Translations under genes and position numbers: made by a program
Part shown: positions 45,609-55,763 of the stretch, piece after piece
How positions within the stretch are numbered: position 1 is the first letter of the stretch
How the letters are laid out: each line of letters begins with the position of its first letter
The notes under the pieces: generated by a model
The model's database searches: none
What the model was told of the DNA's origin: nothing
Seen by the model: the letters and a program-made list of their open reading frames with translations, nothing else
Assembly (NCBI GenBank): GCA_030374765.1
Contig: JARGXX010000086.1
Span: forward strand, 558,001 to 622,000
Source of the DNA: Agarophyton chilense
Taxonomy: Eukaryota > Rhodophyta > Florideophyceae > Gracilariales > Gracilariaceae
DNA length: 64,000 nucleotides
Direction: 5' to 3'

Positions 45609-47528
45609 ATGTCAGCGGAAAGCCCCAATGGCCGAAGGGGAATTGATCCGAATTCAACAAATCAACACTTCCCTTCTCTTTCTGAGTTTCTCCAGCAAGG
45701 AACAGTTTCGGAATCCTTAGGTCGTCGAAAAGCATGGCTCTACTTTGGTGGCACGATAATAGCGTTCGCTATAGTTGTCACGATGTGGTCCACAAGTTCT
45801 GCTTCTCGTAGAGCTACGCAATGCCCAGATTGTAACTGTGGAGCCGATGGGGGCGCACCGCCAGTATCGTATGAAGGTGCGGAAGCCGCGCTTGGAATTG
45901 GCCTGTCTATATTCACCATACAGCTGACGCTATGTATATTCGCTACCTACATTCTTGTTCAGAATCGCTTAATATTTCTACCTTCCTGTATTGCGTACGT
46001 TTTGCTCGGCGTTCTGGTCGGCAGCATAGTGCGAGTCAGTGGAGCGGCAAGTGCTCTTGGTTTCAGCTTACCGAATCAAGAGCAATTCTTCACCTTTATC
46101 CTTCCGCCGATCATGCTCGAAGCTGGGTACTCTTTGAACAAAGCTGACTTCTATGCTGAAGGACTCGGTATTCTTCTGTTAGCAGTTCCGGGAACTTTGA
46201 TTTCTGCCTTAGCTTTTGGAATTGGTATGTATGTTGCTGGACTTTTAGGGATCAGTTACTTCTTTTCATTTTGGGAAGCTATGACCTTCGGTGCACTTCT
46301 TTCGGCTGTCGATCCCGTCGCCACCATAGCCATATTCTCAGCCCTCAAGGTCAACAAGACACTCCACTTTCTTGTGTTTGGCGAATCAGTTCTTAATGAT
46401 GCGGTAGCCATAGTCTTGTATCGCACTTTCTCTCGTCTAATTGGTTACGCCGTCACAAGTTGGTATGGCCCATTGTTCAAGTTTATTTATATATTCTTTG
46501 GTTCTTTGATTGTTGGGGCTCTGTTGGCAGCGAGTGCTGCCCTCCTTCTCAAGCACACCAACCTTTATCGGAGCCCGTCGTTAGAGTTTTCATTCTATCT
46601 TCTCATGGCATATCTTCCGTATCCTTTCTGTGACGGGATTGGCATGAGTGGCATTCTAGGGATTCTGACGAGCTCTGTTGTCCTGGCTCATTACGCTCAT
46701 TATAATCTATCCAAAGTCACCCAAATATCCTCACAGCAAGTTTTCCGATCACTTGCGTTTCTTGCGGAAACATTTGTATTCATTTACTTGGGTACGGCAC
46801 TAACCACCTTCAATCATTCATGGCATATAACTACCATTGTGTGGGGTATCATTTTCACTTTAGTATCTCGTGCGGCAAATATATACCCACTTACGAACCT
46901 ACTCAACAGGTATCGGAGTGACAAGATATCGAAGAAGACTCAGCTTATCATGTGGTTTAGTGGCTCTTTGCGCGGAGCAATTGCGTGGGCGCTTTCTCTC
47001 AGTCTACCTAGCCGCAACGGCTCAGACGACACACGGAGGGTAGTCATCTCGTCAACTTTGGCGATAGTCCTTTTCACTGTAATAGTTTTGGGTGGTGGTA
47101 TGCTACCCTTACTCAGGTTGGTTCGAGTAGAAGATGAAGCCGCTGAGGTGCCAGACAGTGATGATCAAGACAACAGCGAGGGTTCTGGTGAACTTCCGGA
47201 CGGAACAATAATTCAAGAATCCCCATCATTCGCCAGTTTGTTTGCTCAGCGGTTGAACCGACTAGATGAAACCTGGCTCAGACCAACTCTGGTGGCATCG
47301 TCAACTCGAAGCATGATAGCGACGAATAGAACGCTGCAAACCCTCGCCGTATCAGCAGTGGAACGTCTTACGCCACATGAACTGGGGTCTTTGCTTGATT
47401 CTTCGGCTGCCATGGATTCGCCACCCCCCGGGGAGGCATTGGCTGCGCATGGACGAGACAGAGGGGATGTAGAAATGGCTGTTGTTAATGTTAATAAGGG
47501 CCAGCTTACTCTTGATTCAGACAGTTAG
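45609..47528 (+). CDS. Na+(K+)/H+ exchanger, CPA1/NHE family
   Basis: A 639-residue membrane protein that exchanges Na+ or K+ for H+. The start is the ATG at 45609; the frame is open upstream but has no earlier ATG. After a cytosolic N-tail there is one membrane segment (about 42-60), a Cys-rich loop, then the exchanger core. Hallmarks: FFTFILPPIMLEAGYSL (about 160-176, the amiloride-site region), AVDPVA (233-238), GESVLNDAVAI with N263-D264 (ion-binding ND pair of electroneutral exchangers), LAETFVFIYLG, and SGSLRGAIAWAL with R455. The set and the spacing fit eukaryotic endomembrane NHE/NHX proteins (NHE6-9/NHX5-6 type). The C-tail is acidic and about 120 residues long. It probably sets pH in Golgi, endosomes or vacuole; the exact compartment is inference. 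Confidence 0.93.
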   Translation: MSAESPNGRRGIDPNSTNQHFPSLSEFLQQGTVSESLGRRKAWLYFGGTIIAFAIVVTMWSTSSASRRATQCPDCNCGADGGAPPVSYEGAEAALGIGLSIFTIQLTLCIFATYILVQNRLIFLPSCIAYVLLGVLVGSIVRVSGAASALGFSLPNQEQFFTFILPPIMLEAGYSLNKADFYAEGLGILLLAVPGTLISALAFGIGMYVAGLLGISYFFSFWEAMTFGALLSAVDPVATIAIFSALKVNKTLHFLVFGESVLNDAVAIVLYRTFSRLIGYAVTSWYGPLFKFIYIFFGSLIVGALLAASAALLLKHTNLYRSPSLEFSFYLLMAYLPYPFCDGIGMSGILGILTSSVVLAHYAHYNLSKVTQISSQQVFRSLAFLAETFVFIYLGTALTTFNHSWHITTIVWGIIFTLVSRAANIYPLTNLLNRYRSDKISKKTQLIMWFSGSLRGAIAWALSLSLPSRNGSDDTRRVVISSTLAIVLFTVIVLGGGMLPLLRLVRVEDEAAEVPDSDDQDNSEGSGELPDGTIIQESPSFASLFAQRLNRLDETWLRPTLVASSTRSMIATNRTLQTLAVSAVERLTPHELGSLLDSSAAMDSPPPGEALAAHGRDRGDVEMAVVNVNKGQLTLDSDS

Positions 47529-48452
47529 GATAGGCGGGATACTCCTAAGTGAACATACGTGCAGGATGTTAAACTTGAGTTTGAAAAATAAAATGTACCA
47601 CGACCAAAACTTAGTTAAACTGCTTTTCTTCCTCCAAGATTCGACGAAGGCGGTCTTTCTCCATCTTTGCCTTTGCCGCATTGAGCTCTCGTTTAACGAG
47701 GTATTCCTGTGATAAGCACTTATCGAGGGCCGCTTTTGCATCGTTGCAGGCGCCCAGGAACTTCGCGAAGCGACGCTGGGAATGGCATTGTTTCAGATTC
47801 CGGATTGCTTCTTGACACTGCTTGCATGTGTCAGATGAGCTTTCGGACGTTCTCGACGTCGGTTAAAATATTTATAGGGGTGCTCGAGCGTACCATGGGG
47901 TGTAGGTGTAGAGCAAGAGTCGGATGCATGTCGCATTTGGCCTCGGAAACGGATCACAACTTCTTTTCGTACCAAAGGTACAGCCAGTTAACGCGATGCG
48001 GGCAGCGGAAGTCGACGGTCGTCGGTAGCTTAGCAAGTACCTGTCCTAAAAGGCTAGTTATGAACATGTTTAGAAAGAAAAGCATTTTATCTTCAAAACT
48101 ATGTGTTTTCGTGCTCTGAAAAGTGCTTCAATCGATTTCGCGTGGGCTTTTCCATGCAAGTTCCAGCGCGGGGGCTTCCATGACAAAAGAAGCCTTCTCC
48201 ACAGGTCGAACTCACTCAATGACCAAGCGGTCACCGCCAAGCCACTATAGGGTCCACTATGAAAACGCCGGCAGCCCAACGGCGCCTGCTGGGCTTTCCC
48301 TTGTCTTTTTGCGTTTTTCTCTCTACTCTCTTTTAACATCTCGCCGACAGTCTTATACTTTGCCGGAGCCCCACATTCTAAAGCAACTGATTTCCATATT
48401 GCATACTCTGCTTCAACCACTCACTCCATGCGTAAAAAAAAGACAGAGTAGG
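47529..48452. other. Intergenic, no supported gene
   Basis: Overlapping open stretches on both strands: a plus-strand frame from an ATG at 48180 to 48707 and a minus-strand frame 48420-48070 starting MVEAEYAIWKSVALECGAPA. Neither has a recognised domain. The minus-strand one has protein-like composition in its first 45 residues and may be a fragment of a gene. Confidence 0.3.
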
Positions 48453-48553
48453 TTGATGTCCGATCTGTACTTCTACTACCGATACGTACCGCTACGCGGC
48501 CTACAATCTTACATCACGCAGCGTACCTTGCAAAGGTACAGATCGGACATCAA
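48453..48553. repeat. Perfect 18-bp inverted repeat, 65-base loop
   Basis: TTGATGTCCGATCTGTAC (48453-48470) and its exact reverse complement (48536-48553). The loop ends in a second small palindrome (GTACCTTGCAAAGGTAC) that overlaps the right arm. Could be a 101-bp miniature inverted-repeat element or a stem-loop; no target duplication was seen at its edges. Confidence 0.8.
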
Positions 48554-48707
48554 TATACCATTAGTGGGAGCGACAGTATTCAGAACTGAATCGCTTACTG
48601 TAGCAGTGATGGTCTTGATAAGGGGTTACGCGGCTACTTTGATTCTTAGAAGTCCCACGGACAATTTCGATCCTTACAGTACTTGGTACAAAATGGTGGA
48701 AGTGTAG

Positions 48708-49040
48708 AAACTCAAAATATTTTCAGAGCACAGTTTTTAGTGTATTTCGGACAATGTGGCGCTTAACGAGTGTTTGCTCGTTCCGCATGCAAGCTCGAGG
48801 CCTAACGAAATGTCTCTCAGCAACTGTTGCGTCTAGTCTCTTAGAGCCGATTGGCTTTCTGCGCCTTCTTTCAACTCCTCCCTCTCGTCGCGTTTATTAA
48901 GCAGTGCCGGCAACCGAGTACTTATCTCATCTACCCTCAACGTCCCGAATCAATAGTGCCTTTTGAAGACGACGTTTACGGGGACATAATTTGATTTCTA
49001 AGATTATTTCGTTGGCCAACTTGGCCGAACGTGAAGCGCG
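48708..49040. promoter_or_regulatory. Upstream region of the CK2 alpha gene
   Basis: Contains an ATG-initiated 48-codon open stretch at about 48753 (MWRLTSVCSFRMQARG..., Arg/Ser/Leu-rich, like a targeting peptide) ending before the kinase exon. An in-frame TGA at 49032-49034 closes the kinase frame upstream. Either a small first exon lies in this region or the start of the kinase is elsewhere; no clear donor site was found. Confidence 0.35.
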
Positions 49041-50419
49041 GTGGAGACCATTCGTCGATACGACCAGGGCGGTGCTGGGCCTGGAGGGCCGGAAAGTGCC
49101 GCCCTTCGGGTCAGACGGCAGAGAAATGGAATCCTGAGCGTCGCTACTGTCTACAGCGATGTAAATATTCGACGTTCACCTGATTACTGGGACTACGACA
49201 ACCTACAAGTTCGATGGGGGTAAGTTGCCCACACTCTGAACTCTCCAATTCGCTCGATAGTCAAGCGCCGGCTGCGCTGCGAGCGACGATGAGTGCAAAC
49301 CTTTTCGCTCGTGATTGTTTGCTGTCGCTTCTTGACAGGTCTCGTGCTGCTGCCTACACATGTTCGGATACTAACCAACGGTTCTTTCTTGCGCTTTGCA
49401 CACGATTGCGACATATCTCCTGTTTTTTCCCGATCTCTTCCAGCAATCAAGATGACTACGAAGTGGTGCGGAAAGTTGGTCGCGGTAAGTATTCGGATGT
49501 TTTTGAAGGCGTAAACGTCCTCAAGAATGAGAAATGTGTAATAAAGATTCTCAAGCCAGTGAAGAAGAAGAAGATAAAGCGCGAGATAAAGATACTCCAA
49601 AGCCTTTGTGGGGGCACAAACATCGTCCAATTGAAGGATATTTGCCGGGATCCACACTCGAAAGTGCCTTCGCTCATCTTCGAATACATTAACAATCAGG
49701 ATTTCAAGACCTTATTCCCTAAATTCACATCCGCTGATGTGCGCTATTACATTTACGAAGTGCTCAAAGCCTTGGAATATGCGCACTCAAATGGGGTGAT
49801 GCATCGCGACGTGAAACCGCATAATATCGTGGTAGATCATGAAAACAAGAGGCTTCGTCTCATAGATTGGGGTCTCGCTGAGTTCTACTTCCCGCACAAG
49901 GAGTACAATGTACGGGTCGCTTCTCGATATTTCAAAGGCCCTGAGTTGCTGGTGGACTTGCAAGACTATGATTACTCTTTGGATATATGGTCTCTTGGAT
50001 GCATGTTTGCAGGGATGATCTTCCGAAAAGAGCCATTTTTTCACGGTCATGACAATCAAGACCAGTTGGTGAAGATTGCCAAGGTCCTAGGAACTAAAGA
50101 TCTTCAGGACTATCTAACCAAGTATGGGTTGCAACTGGACGAGAATTTCACGGCCATGATAGGCTCTCATCAGAAGCGGTCGTGGGATAGCTTTATCAAA
50201 GAAGAAAACCGGCATCTAGCCACACCGGACGCGCTGGATTTGCTCAGTCACATGTTATTGTATGATCATCAAAAACGAATCACGGCGAAGGACGCAATGA
50301 CTCACCATTTCTTCGCCTCTGTTCGGCAAGCAGAAGCAAAAGCTCGAGACCTCGAAAAGGCTGGAAATGGTACAGCTGAAATGGGATCGGGAAGTGATGC
50401 CATGAGCATAGTATCGTAG
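49041..50419 (+). CDS. Casein kinase 2 catalytic subunit alpha, two exons
   Basis: A Ser/Thr kinase, spliced as 49041-49219 plus 49444-50419 (about 384 residues from 49041). The 224-base intron has GTAAGT and CAG ends; splicing joins ...DNLQVRWG to [14 protein letters not shown], exactly the CK2 alpha order. Visible in it: glycine loop GRGKYSDVF (72-80), catalytic K94, the Lys-rich substrate/nucleus cluster [11 protein letters not shown] (97-107), HRDVKPHN with D182, DWG (201-203, CK2's form of DFG), and [14 protein letters not shown]2 is a constitutive kinase of nucleus and cytosol, usually paired with CK2 beta. The 5' end is uncertain: there is no ATG between the upstream in-frame stop and the conserved block starting near VYSDVN, so a first exon is probably missing from this model. 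Reading from the unspliced ATG-less frame would truncate the kinase. Confidence 0.93.
49220..49443 (+). other. Intron in the CK2 alpha gene
   Basis: 224 bases, GTAAGT at the donor and TTCTTCCAG at the acceptor, phase 2. The unspliced frame hits a stop at once after the donor. It is the only intron I could establish in this window. Confidence 0.9.
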
Positions 50420-50473
50420 GGTATGGGATGGGGAAGTGATGCCATGAGCATAGTTTCGTAGGGCATGGGATCG
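50381..50473. repeat. 42-bp tandem duplication across the CK2 alpha stop codon
   Basis: Units 50381-50422 and 50423-50464 differ at about three positions, followed by the first 9 bases of a third unit. The first unit encodes the last 12 residues and stop of the kinase; the second lies in the 3' UTR. Confidence 0.85.
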
Positions 50474-51598
50474 AAAGATTTCAAACTGGTGTTACGTTTG
50501 ATTTTAGTATCAAGGGTTTGTTGGTAAACATTTGCTTCTCATGCATAAAATATCACCTGATGTGATTTTCGAACAGCTCGCATACTCATCTCTCCGCTTC
50601 GACCCAAGAGATCTCTTGTTATGACGCTTGCCCTGCTCAAGGAAGCCATACACTTTTGGATGAGAAAACTTGGGTCAATGCAGGATGAGCGGGACAATTT
50701 GTTAGACGCGAAGCCGTTTGGTGCAGCCGCTCTCTTTGCCAGACGTAGAACAGTGTGGCATGTTCACGGGCTCGTGATTTTGATATTGAACCGCCTCTGT
50801 TTGCTTTCGCGTCATGTTCCGCGAATAAATCATTGCGTAGAAAACACATCATGCTGATCAGAGATAAGAACGTCACTCTCTAGAATCGGTTCTCGAAATC
50901 TCCCCGTATAGATGTGGGGCTGTTTTCCGATAAAGCGTCAGCAAATTCAATATGTGATGATGATGAACAAAATGATTTACTGAACGATTGAGGATGCTTC
51001 AATGCATTCCACATCTTTGAACAAGAGAATTCTTCAGCAAGCGCTTGCTTTGAAGTACTATCTAAATGTAGGTCCAGAGAGAACTCATGGTGACGCGTTG
51101 GCGTTTTAGACGCGGCGGATTTAATACATGAAGTTTCGCTTCGCAAAGCAAGTTTGCCGAAGAGTCGCTCGCTCACAAGAATTCACTTCATGCCGTTGAC
51201 AGCGAACGGTGGACGAAGGTACACTTGTGCTCTGGTACCTTGGTAGAGAGACAACAGAATAAAATTCATGACGCTAACCAAAGAAAATGGTTTGAGCCAT
51301 TTCTATTTAGTTCAAGAATTGGAACTGTTGTCTCTATTTGCTTTGGTATTTATTGTAATTTAAAGGGGTTGTGGTTGCAGACGAGAATCGCCAACGTCCC
51401 AAAGCGAAGGCCTAAATGTACCGCGAGTGCAGGCTCATGGATTAAAAGGCCGCAAGGGAATCGAAGCATGTTGGCTTCATGCCACTCTGGTGAATCCGTT
51501 GCTCATAAAGCAAGAGGCAGATGCCTGGAATGCGATACAGTTGCAGATCGATATTCGCTCATTGTTCTTGGAGCTAGTGTTTCGGTTCCGATTTCACC
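50465..51598. other. Intergenic, 1.1 kb
   Basis: Short open stretches on both strands (78-125 codons), none with a domain. It should contain the 3' UTR of the kinase gene and the promoter of the lipase gene. Confidence 0.4.
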
Positions 51599-53848
51599 AT
51601 GAAACTCTCAGCAGAATTACGTTGCTCAGCCCGCGCCTGTCAAGGTGCAGCTGACGCCTTGTCCCACTCTCTACGTCCTGACTCTTCACACCCCCAGCTT
51701 TCTGCAATGCAAATGGACACTTTTCGAGAAGCAGAGGCTTTTTCTATCACCATTCGTACTGTCATGGACAAACTGCAGCCTATCATGCCGCTCTTAGAAT
51801 GTGGAGCTGCGTGTGTCGGAAAGAAAGGGGGGGTGACTCAAGGATCTTCTTTAGTTTGCAATGGCATTGATACACTCGTGCATATACTTATATCTCTTTT
51901 TAACACGTCGAACAATGCAATATTGGACGCTTCAGGAGTGAGATCAAGATCTTTGTTACCTCCTTTGAACGCTGCATCTTGTTTCGAGAAAATGGTGACA
52001 CATCATGGTCAGCTTCGGGCCATGTATGGCATAATACATCTGATGTCGAAAATAATTGAACATGTAGATGTATCTCAGACCCTCTTCCTGTCCGTCTCTG
52101 AAGGCACTGAAGCGGATCGCGAATTCGAGCCGTCTAAATTTCGGGCTGCTATCAAACTCGATGACTTTTATGGCCGCGGCTTTGGTTTCCACTATGCACC
52201 AGAGGTGCGAAACGTTTTGCGTGTTGTTAATATTGCTCGAGGTTCTGTGCACAAGTCTCATGTTGATCATGATCCATCTCCTCAGTTCGTCAAGAATGTC
52301 TTCATGCTTGGGTGGGGTTGGGTCTACTCCAATATGGTTTTGATGGATAACCTTGGGTTTTCTATTGACGGTGTCTCCCGTATAGGGGTTGATGAGAATG
52401 AAATGTCCATCGTTACTTTGCGAAAGTTTATGAACCTCGTGGAAGAGCCCCTCGTAGCTGGCGTCAGTAGCTTTGTGAGTGCAGATGTGGTCATTGACAG
52501 CATGTTCTCGGTACCTGAGCCCGGTGCTGAAGGAGGGATGGAGCCCGTTGATAGCCCATCGCACAATGAGCGTCTACGAGAAGTGTTCAGAACCATCGAT
52601 TCGCCCGTAAGAGCGCGTCTGATTTCCTGCAAGAACAGGCCGATCGCGCTTCCAAGTCTTGTTACAGGAACGCCAAAGAGGCAGCAATCGATGCCGTCCG
52701 GCTCGTCGACATCTAAACCAACGCTCTTAATGGCGACAAAGGTAACAGCAAACGGGCAAACTCATGGTCTACATACCTTAACGGCTTCAAATGCAAAGAC
52801 CAAGTCCGGGAACCCATCGATCGTCTCCGCTGCGAAGACCTCATTCGCCCAAACTGATAATTTGCCTGACGTTGAAGATGAAGCCCCATCGCTGATTAAG
52901 ACCGCTAGTGGGTGGAGTGAAGTTGTGGACAAAAGCTACCTTGCGTCAGCGTTCAAATCAAGTGTCACTTCCATCCAATCCAACGTCACTTCCTTCTTGC
53001 GAATAGAAGAAGCAAAACCCGCCGTCGGTCTAATTATTCATTTTCATGGAGGAGGATTTGTCTCACAAAGCACATCCAGTCATCAAGCATTCATGAGAGA
53101 GATATGCGTCGACATTCCAGATTCGGTTATGTTCTCCGTTGACTACAAACTAGCCCCAGAGCACAAATTTCCAATAGCTCTACACGAATGTGCATATGCT
53201 TATCTTTGGGCTTTGCAGAATGCTACTCGCCTCGGAACGCTTGCAGAGCGCGTGGTGTTTGTTGGAGATTCCGCAGGGGGAAATCTGGCTGTGGCTGTGG
53301 CGTTACTTATCTTAGAACTTGGTATTCGTCCTCCAGATGCCGTTTGTGTTGCATACCCTGCTCTGCACATAACGAGCGCTTGGAGTCCTTCTCGCCTGCT
53401 CTCGTTTTTCGATCCAATGCTACCTCTTTCCGTTTTGGAACTCTGCTTGAAGTCGTACGTGGGAGAAAACTCCCAAGGTCATAGAAACCCGCTGCTTTCG
53501 CCAACATCAGCGTCTGATGAGCAACTACGATGCCTACCACCGATTTCGTTGTTGTGCGGATCTTTAGATCCGTTATTGGATGATTCAGCACTGTTTTTGC
53601 ATCGATTGCGAAAAGCAGGACGTACAGAAGATTGTCTCAAAGTGTACGATGGTATGCCACACGGATTCATGAATATGATTCAAGTTAGCGTTTCTGCTCG
53701 TCGGGCGTTGCATTTTCTGGCGAAACAGATCTCGAGCGCCCTGCAAATTCCGCTGAGTAAGCGTGCGGGCCTCGTGGACTTAGACACGGAAAGCAGTAGG
53801 CGCACCAACATGGAGGCGGAAGTCATATCGTCCGGTGACAACACATAA
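51599..53848 (+). CDS. Hormone-sensitive-lipase-type esterase/lipase
   Basis: A 749-residue intronless serine hydrolase of the alpha/beta-hydrolase fold. The C-terminal half carries the HSL hallmarks: HGGGFV at 483-488 (oxyanion hole), GDSAGGN at 556-562 with nucleophile S558, D657 in SLDPLLDD and H688 in MPHGFMN as the rest of the triad. Residues about 40-330 match the idea of an HSL N-terminal domain (helical, e.g. FREAEAFSITIRTVMDKLQP), and about 360-460 form a Ser/Thr/Lys-rich low-complexity insert between it and the catalytic core, where animal HSL is phosphorylated. It probably hydrolyses acylglycerols or sterol esters in the cytosol or on lipid droplets. The ATG at 51599 is in a good CACCATG context; residues M37/M39 are alternatives. 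Confidence 0.9.
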   Translation: MKLSAELRCSARACQGAADALSHSLRPDSSHPQLSAMQMDTFREAEAFSITIRTVMDKLQPIMPLLECGAACVGKKGGVTQGSSLVCNGIDTLVHILISLFNTSNNAILDASGVRSRSLLPPLNAASCFEKMVTHHGQLRAMYGIIHLMSKIIEHVDVSQTLFLSVSEGTEADREFEPSKFRAAIKLDDFYGRGFGFHYAPEVRNVLRVVNIARGSVHKSHVDHDPSPQFVKNVFMLGWGWVYSNMVLMDNLGFSIDGVSRIGVDENEMSIVTLRKFMNLVEEPLVAGVSSFVSADVVIDSMFSVPEPGAEGGMEPVDSPSHNERLREVFRTIDSPVRARLISCKNRPIALPSLVTGTPKRQQSMPSGSSTSKPTLLMATKVTANGQTHGLHTLTASNAKTKSGNPSIVSAAKTSFAQTDNLPDVEDEAPSLIKTASGWSEVVDKSYLASAFKSSVTSIQSNVTSFLRIEEAKPAVGLIIHFHGGGFVSQSTSSHQAFMREICVDIPDSVMFSVDYKLAPEHKFPIALHECAYAYLWALQNATRLGTLAERVVFVGDSAGGNLAVAVALLILELGIRPPDAVCVAYPALHITSAWSPSRLLSFFDPMLPLSVLELCLKSYVGENSQGHRNPLLSPTSASDEQLRCLPPISLLCGSLDPLLDDSALFLHRLRKAGRTEDCLKVYDGMPHGFMNMIQVSVSARRALHFLAKQISSALQIPLSKRAGLVDLDTESSRRTNMEAEVISSGDNT

Positions 53849-55763
53849 ACCGGTTTTCGAAACACAAAAACGGCGGAAGTAAAACGACTGCGAAGTGGGC
53901 GGTATGTCTGCAATAATTATACTCGTTACTGTTGGTGCCAGCGGGAGGTGGATCTCAGCTGCAGGCGAGTGTTTTCCAATGACAGCGGTAATTGTGCAAG
54001 CGCGGGGATTGGCTATGACATCGAAGTTCATGCGGTGTAATAGGCACCGCGATTGATCTGATACGCTGGTACTGTTGTGATGGCAGCGGCGACAGATGTT
54101 AGGGCGCTCGGTTTTGCTTCCGTTAAAGCTGCCTTCGTAGTTCGAATGCTCATCGAGCGAAATGGAGAGATCTGTGGCCGAAAGCTCTTGATGCTCGTGA
54201 CCGTTCTGTACCGTGAGATATGATCATCGGGAAGTACGACGTAAGATTCGGATTTGGAAGAAGAGGCGGGGCATAGCGGGCGGGTGCTTCGTAAGGGTTC
54301 GGTAAAGAAGATTCTAACGGTTTCATTGCACCTCACGGCCAACTCTAAATATCCCCATGATACACAGTACAACATATATTGCACCTTTGTATAATCAGTA
54401 CGTAGATAAGGTCAGATTGCTACAGATTGCTACATCTTGTACGGTTGCGTGCCGACTGCCCTCACCTGGGTGTGAAACAAGGTTACTATAGTACGCTACA
54501 CATGTGAATTGTTTTTTCGAACAACTCGGAAAGCAAAAGGAAGGTGGGGCGGCAGGGGAGAGACAGCACCTCCGTCACAAGTTAGGTTAGGTTACTGTAT
54601 GCATCACCGCTGCGTTACATATAGTGACTGCAGAGCTTACAGCAACGCACGCCTGACTGTCACGTCTGACGTTGCCCCGCTGGACGTGACAAACGCCAAG
54701 TGGCTGGCTCTTGTCCGTCGGGACTCCACTTGGCGAAAACTATCGCTGAAACGTATTCTATCTGGGTTTTCTCCCAGAGAGCCGGAACCATTCACGCGAG
54801 GAACTTCGGGAAACACTGAAAACGAGTTAAAATACTTCTGCCCCCGACGATGGGGAAATATGGTGCATTGAAGAACGCGGAGCTGAGCAGGAGACTAAAT
54901 TGTTGGCTAATTCTGAACTGAGAAGAATAGTTTATTGTTGTAGTGTGCATCACCTTTGCTTGTGGCACTGTGTTCGCACTTCCCGTAAGTCTCGAGCGGC
55001 ATCTTCCTGTCGGAGCGAATTCTCAAGAGCGGCATGTCGATTCGCCTATGGCATGAGACATCCGTGTCGAGCGTACTAGAATAAATGGTCTTGTCAGTAT
55101 TATGTCTACAGTGATGTGGATCTTGTGATATTAGATCCCCAGGAAGGTCTGTGTCGAGCCAATCTCAGATTATACAGTAAGACACAAGTTCCCTTGTTCG
55201 GTCGGGACTTATATCCCCGTGAGAAGAAATGAAGCGCTCCCCATGATGGTAAGAAAATCGAAGTCGGTTTGCCTTCTCCTTTCCACTACTCATCACTCCT
55301 TTAGATAGTGTTTTTACCAACGGCCTCTTCCCTACTTTGCAGATCGCTGCATCTCTTGAGAAGTGCATAAACTAATGATATGCGGCAGAGTTTTTCCGTC
55401 ATACAATCAGCGGGTTAACACAAGATTTTTTAAAAAAATAGACAAACTCGCAGATTCTTTCATGTACGAACAAACAATTTGGCGTACCAAGGCAAAAAAC
55501 GTCGCTCAAGCTACCAATTCTACACCACCACTACCCTTAGCCCTCCAGTCAAGGGCACAATGTTCCAAACGAAAAAAAAGGTAAGAAACATAAAACCTCC
55601 ATGTTCTAACAAGCGACGCTCTCTCTCCACAAACGGGACACGTCTTAATAAAGTTTTGACATCGTCGAAGAAGAGCGCCTATCGCTTCAAAAGCATTCAA
55701 GCCACCACGACGAAAGTGCACGTATCTGATACGATTTTCATAAACGTTACAACGTAAATACGC
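53849..55763. other. Intergenic, 1.9 kb
   Basis: Lies between the convergent lipase and methyltransferase genes. It contains several open stretches of 60-120 codons without recognised domains. No repeats with clear ends seen. Confidence 0.4.

Noticed and set aside
49041-49043. GTG as the start codon of CK2 alpha
   Set aside because: Non-AUG initiation is unlikely in a nuclear gene of this type; a missing first exon is the simpler explanation. The coordinate is used only as the open limit of the exon.
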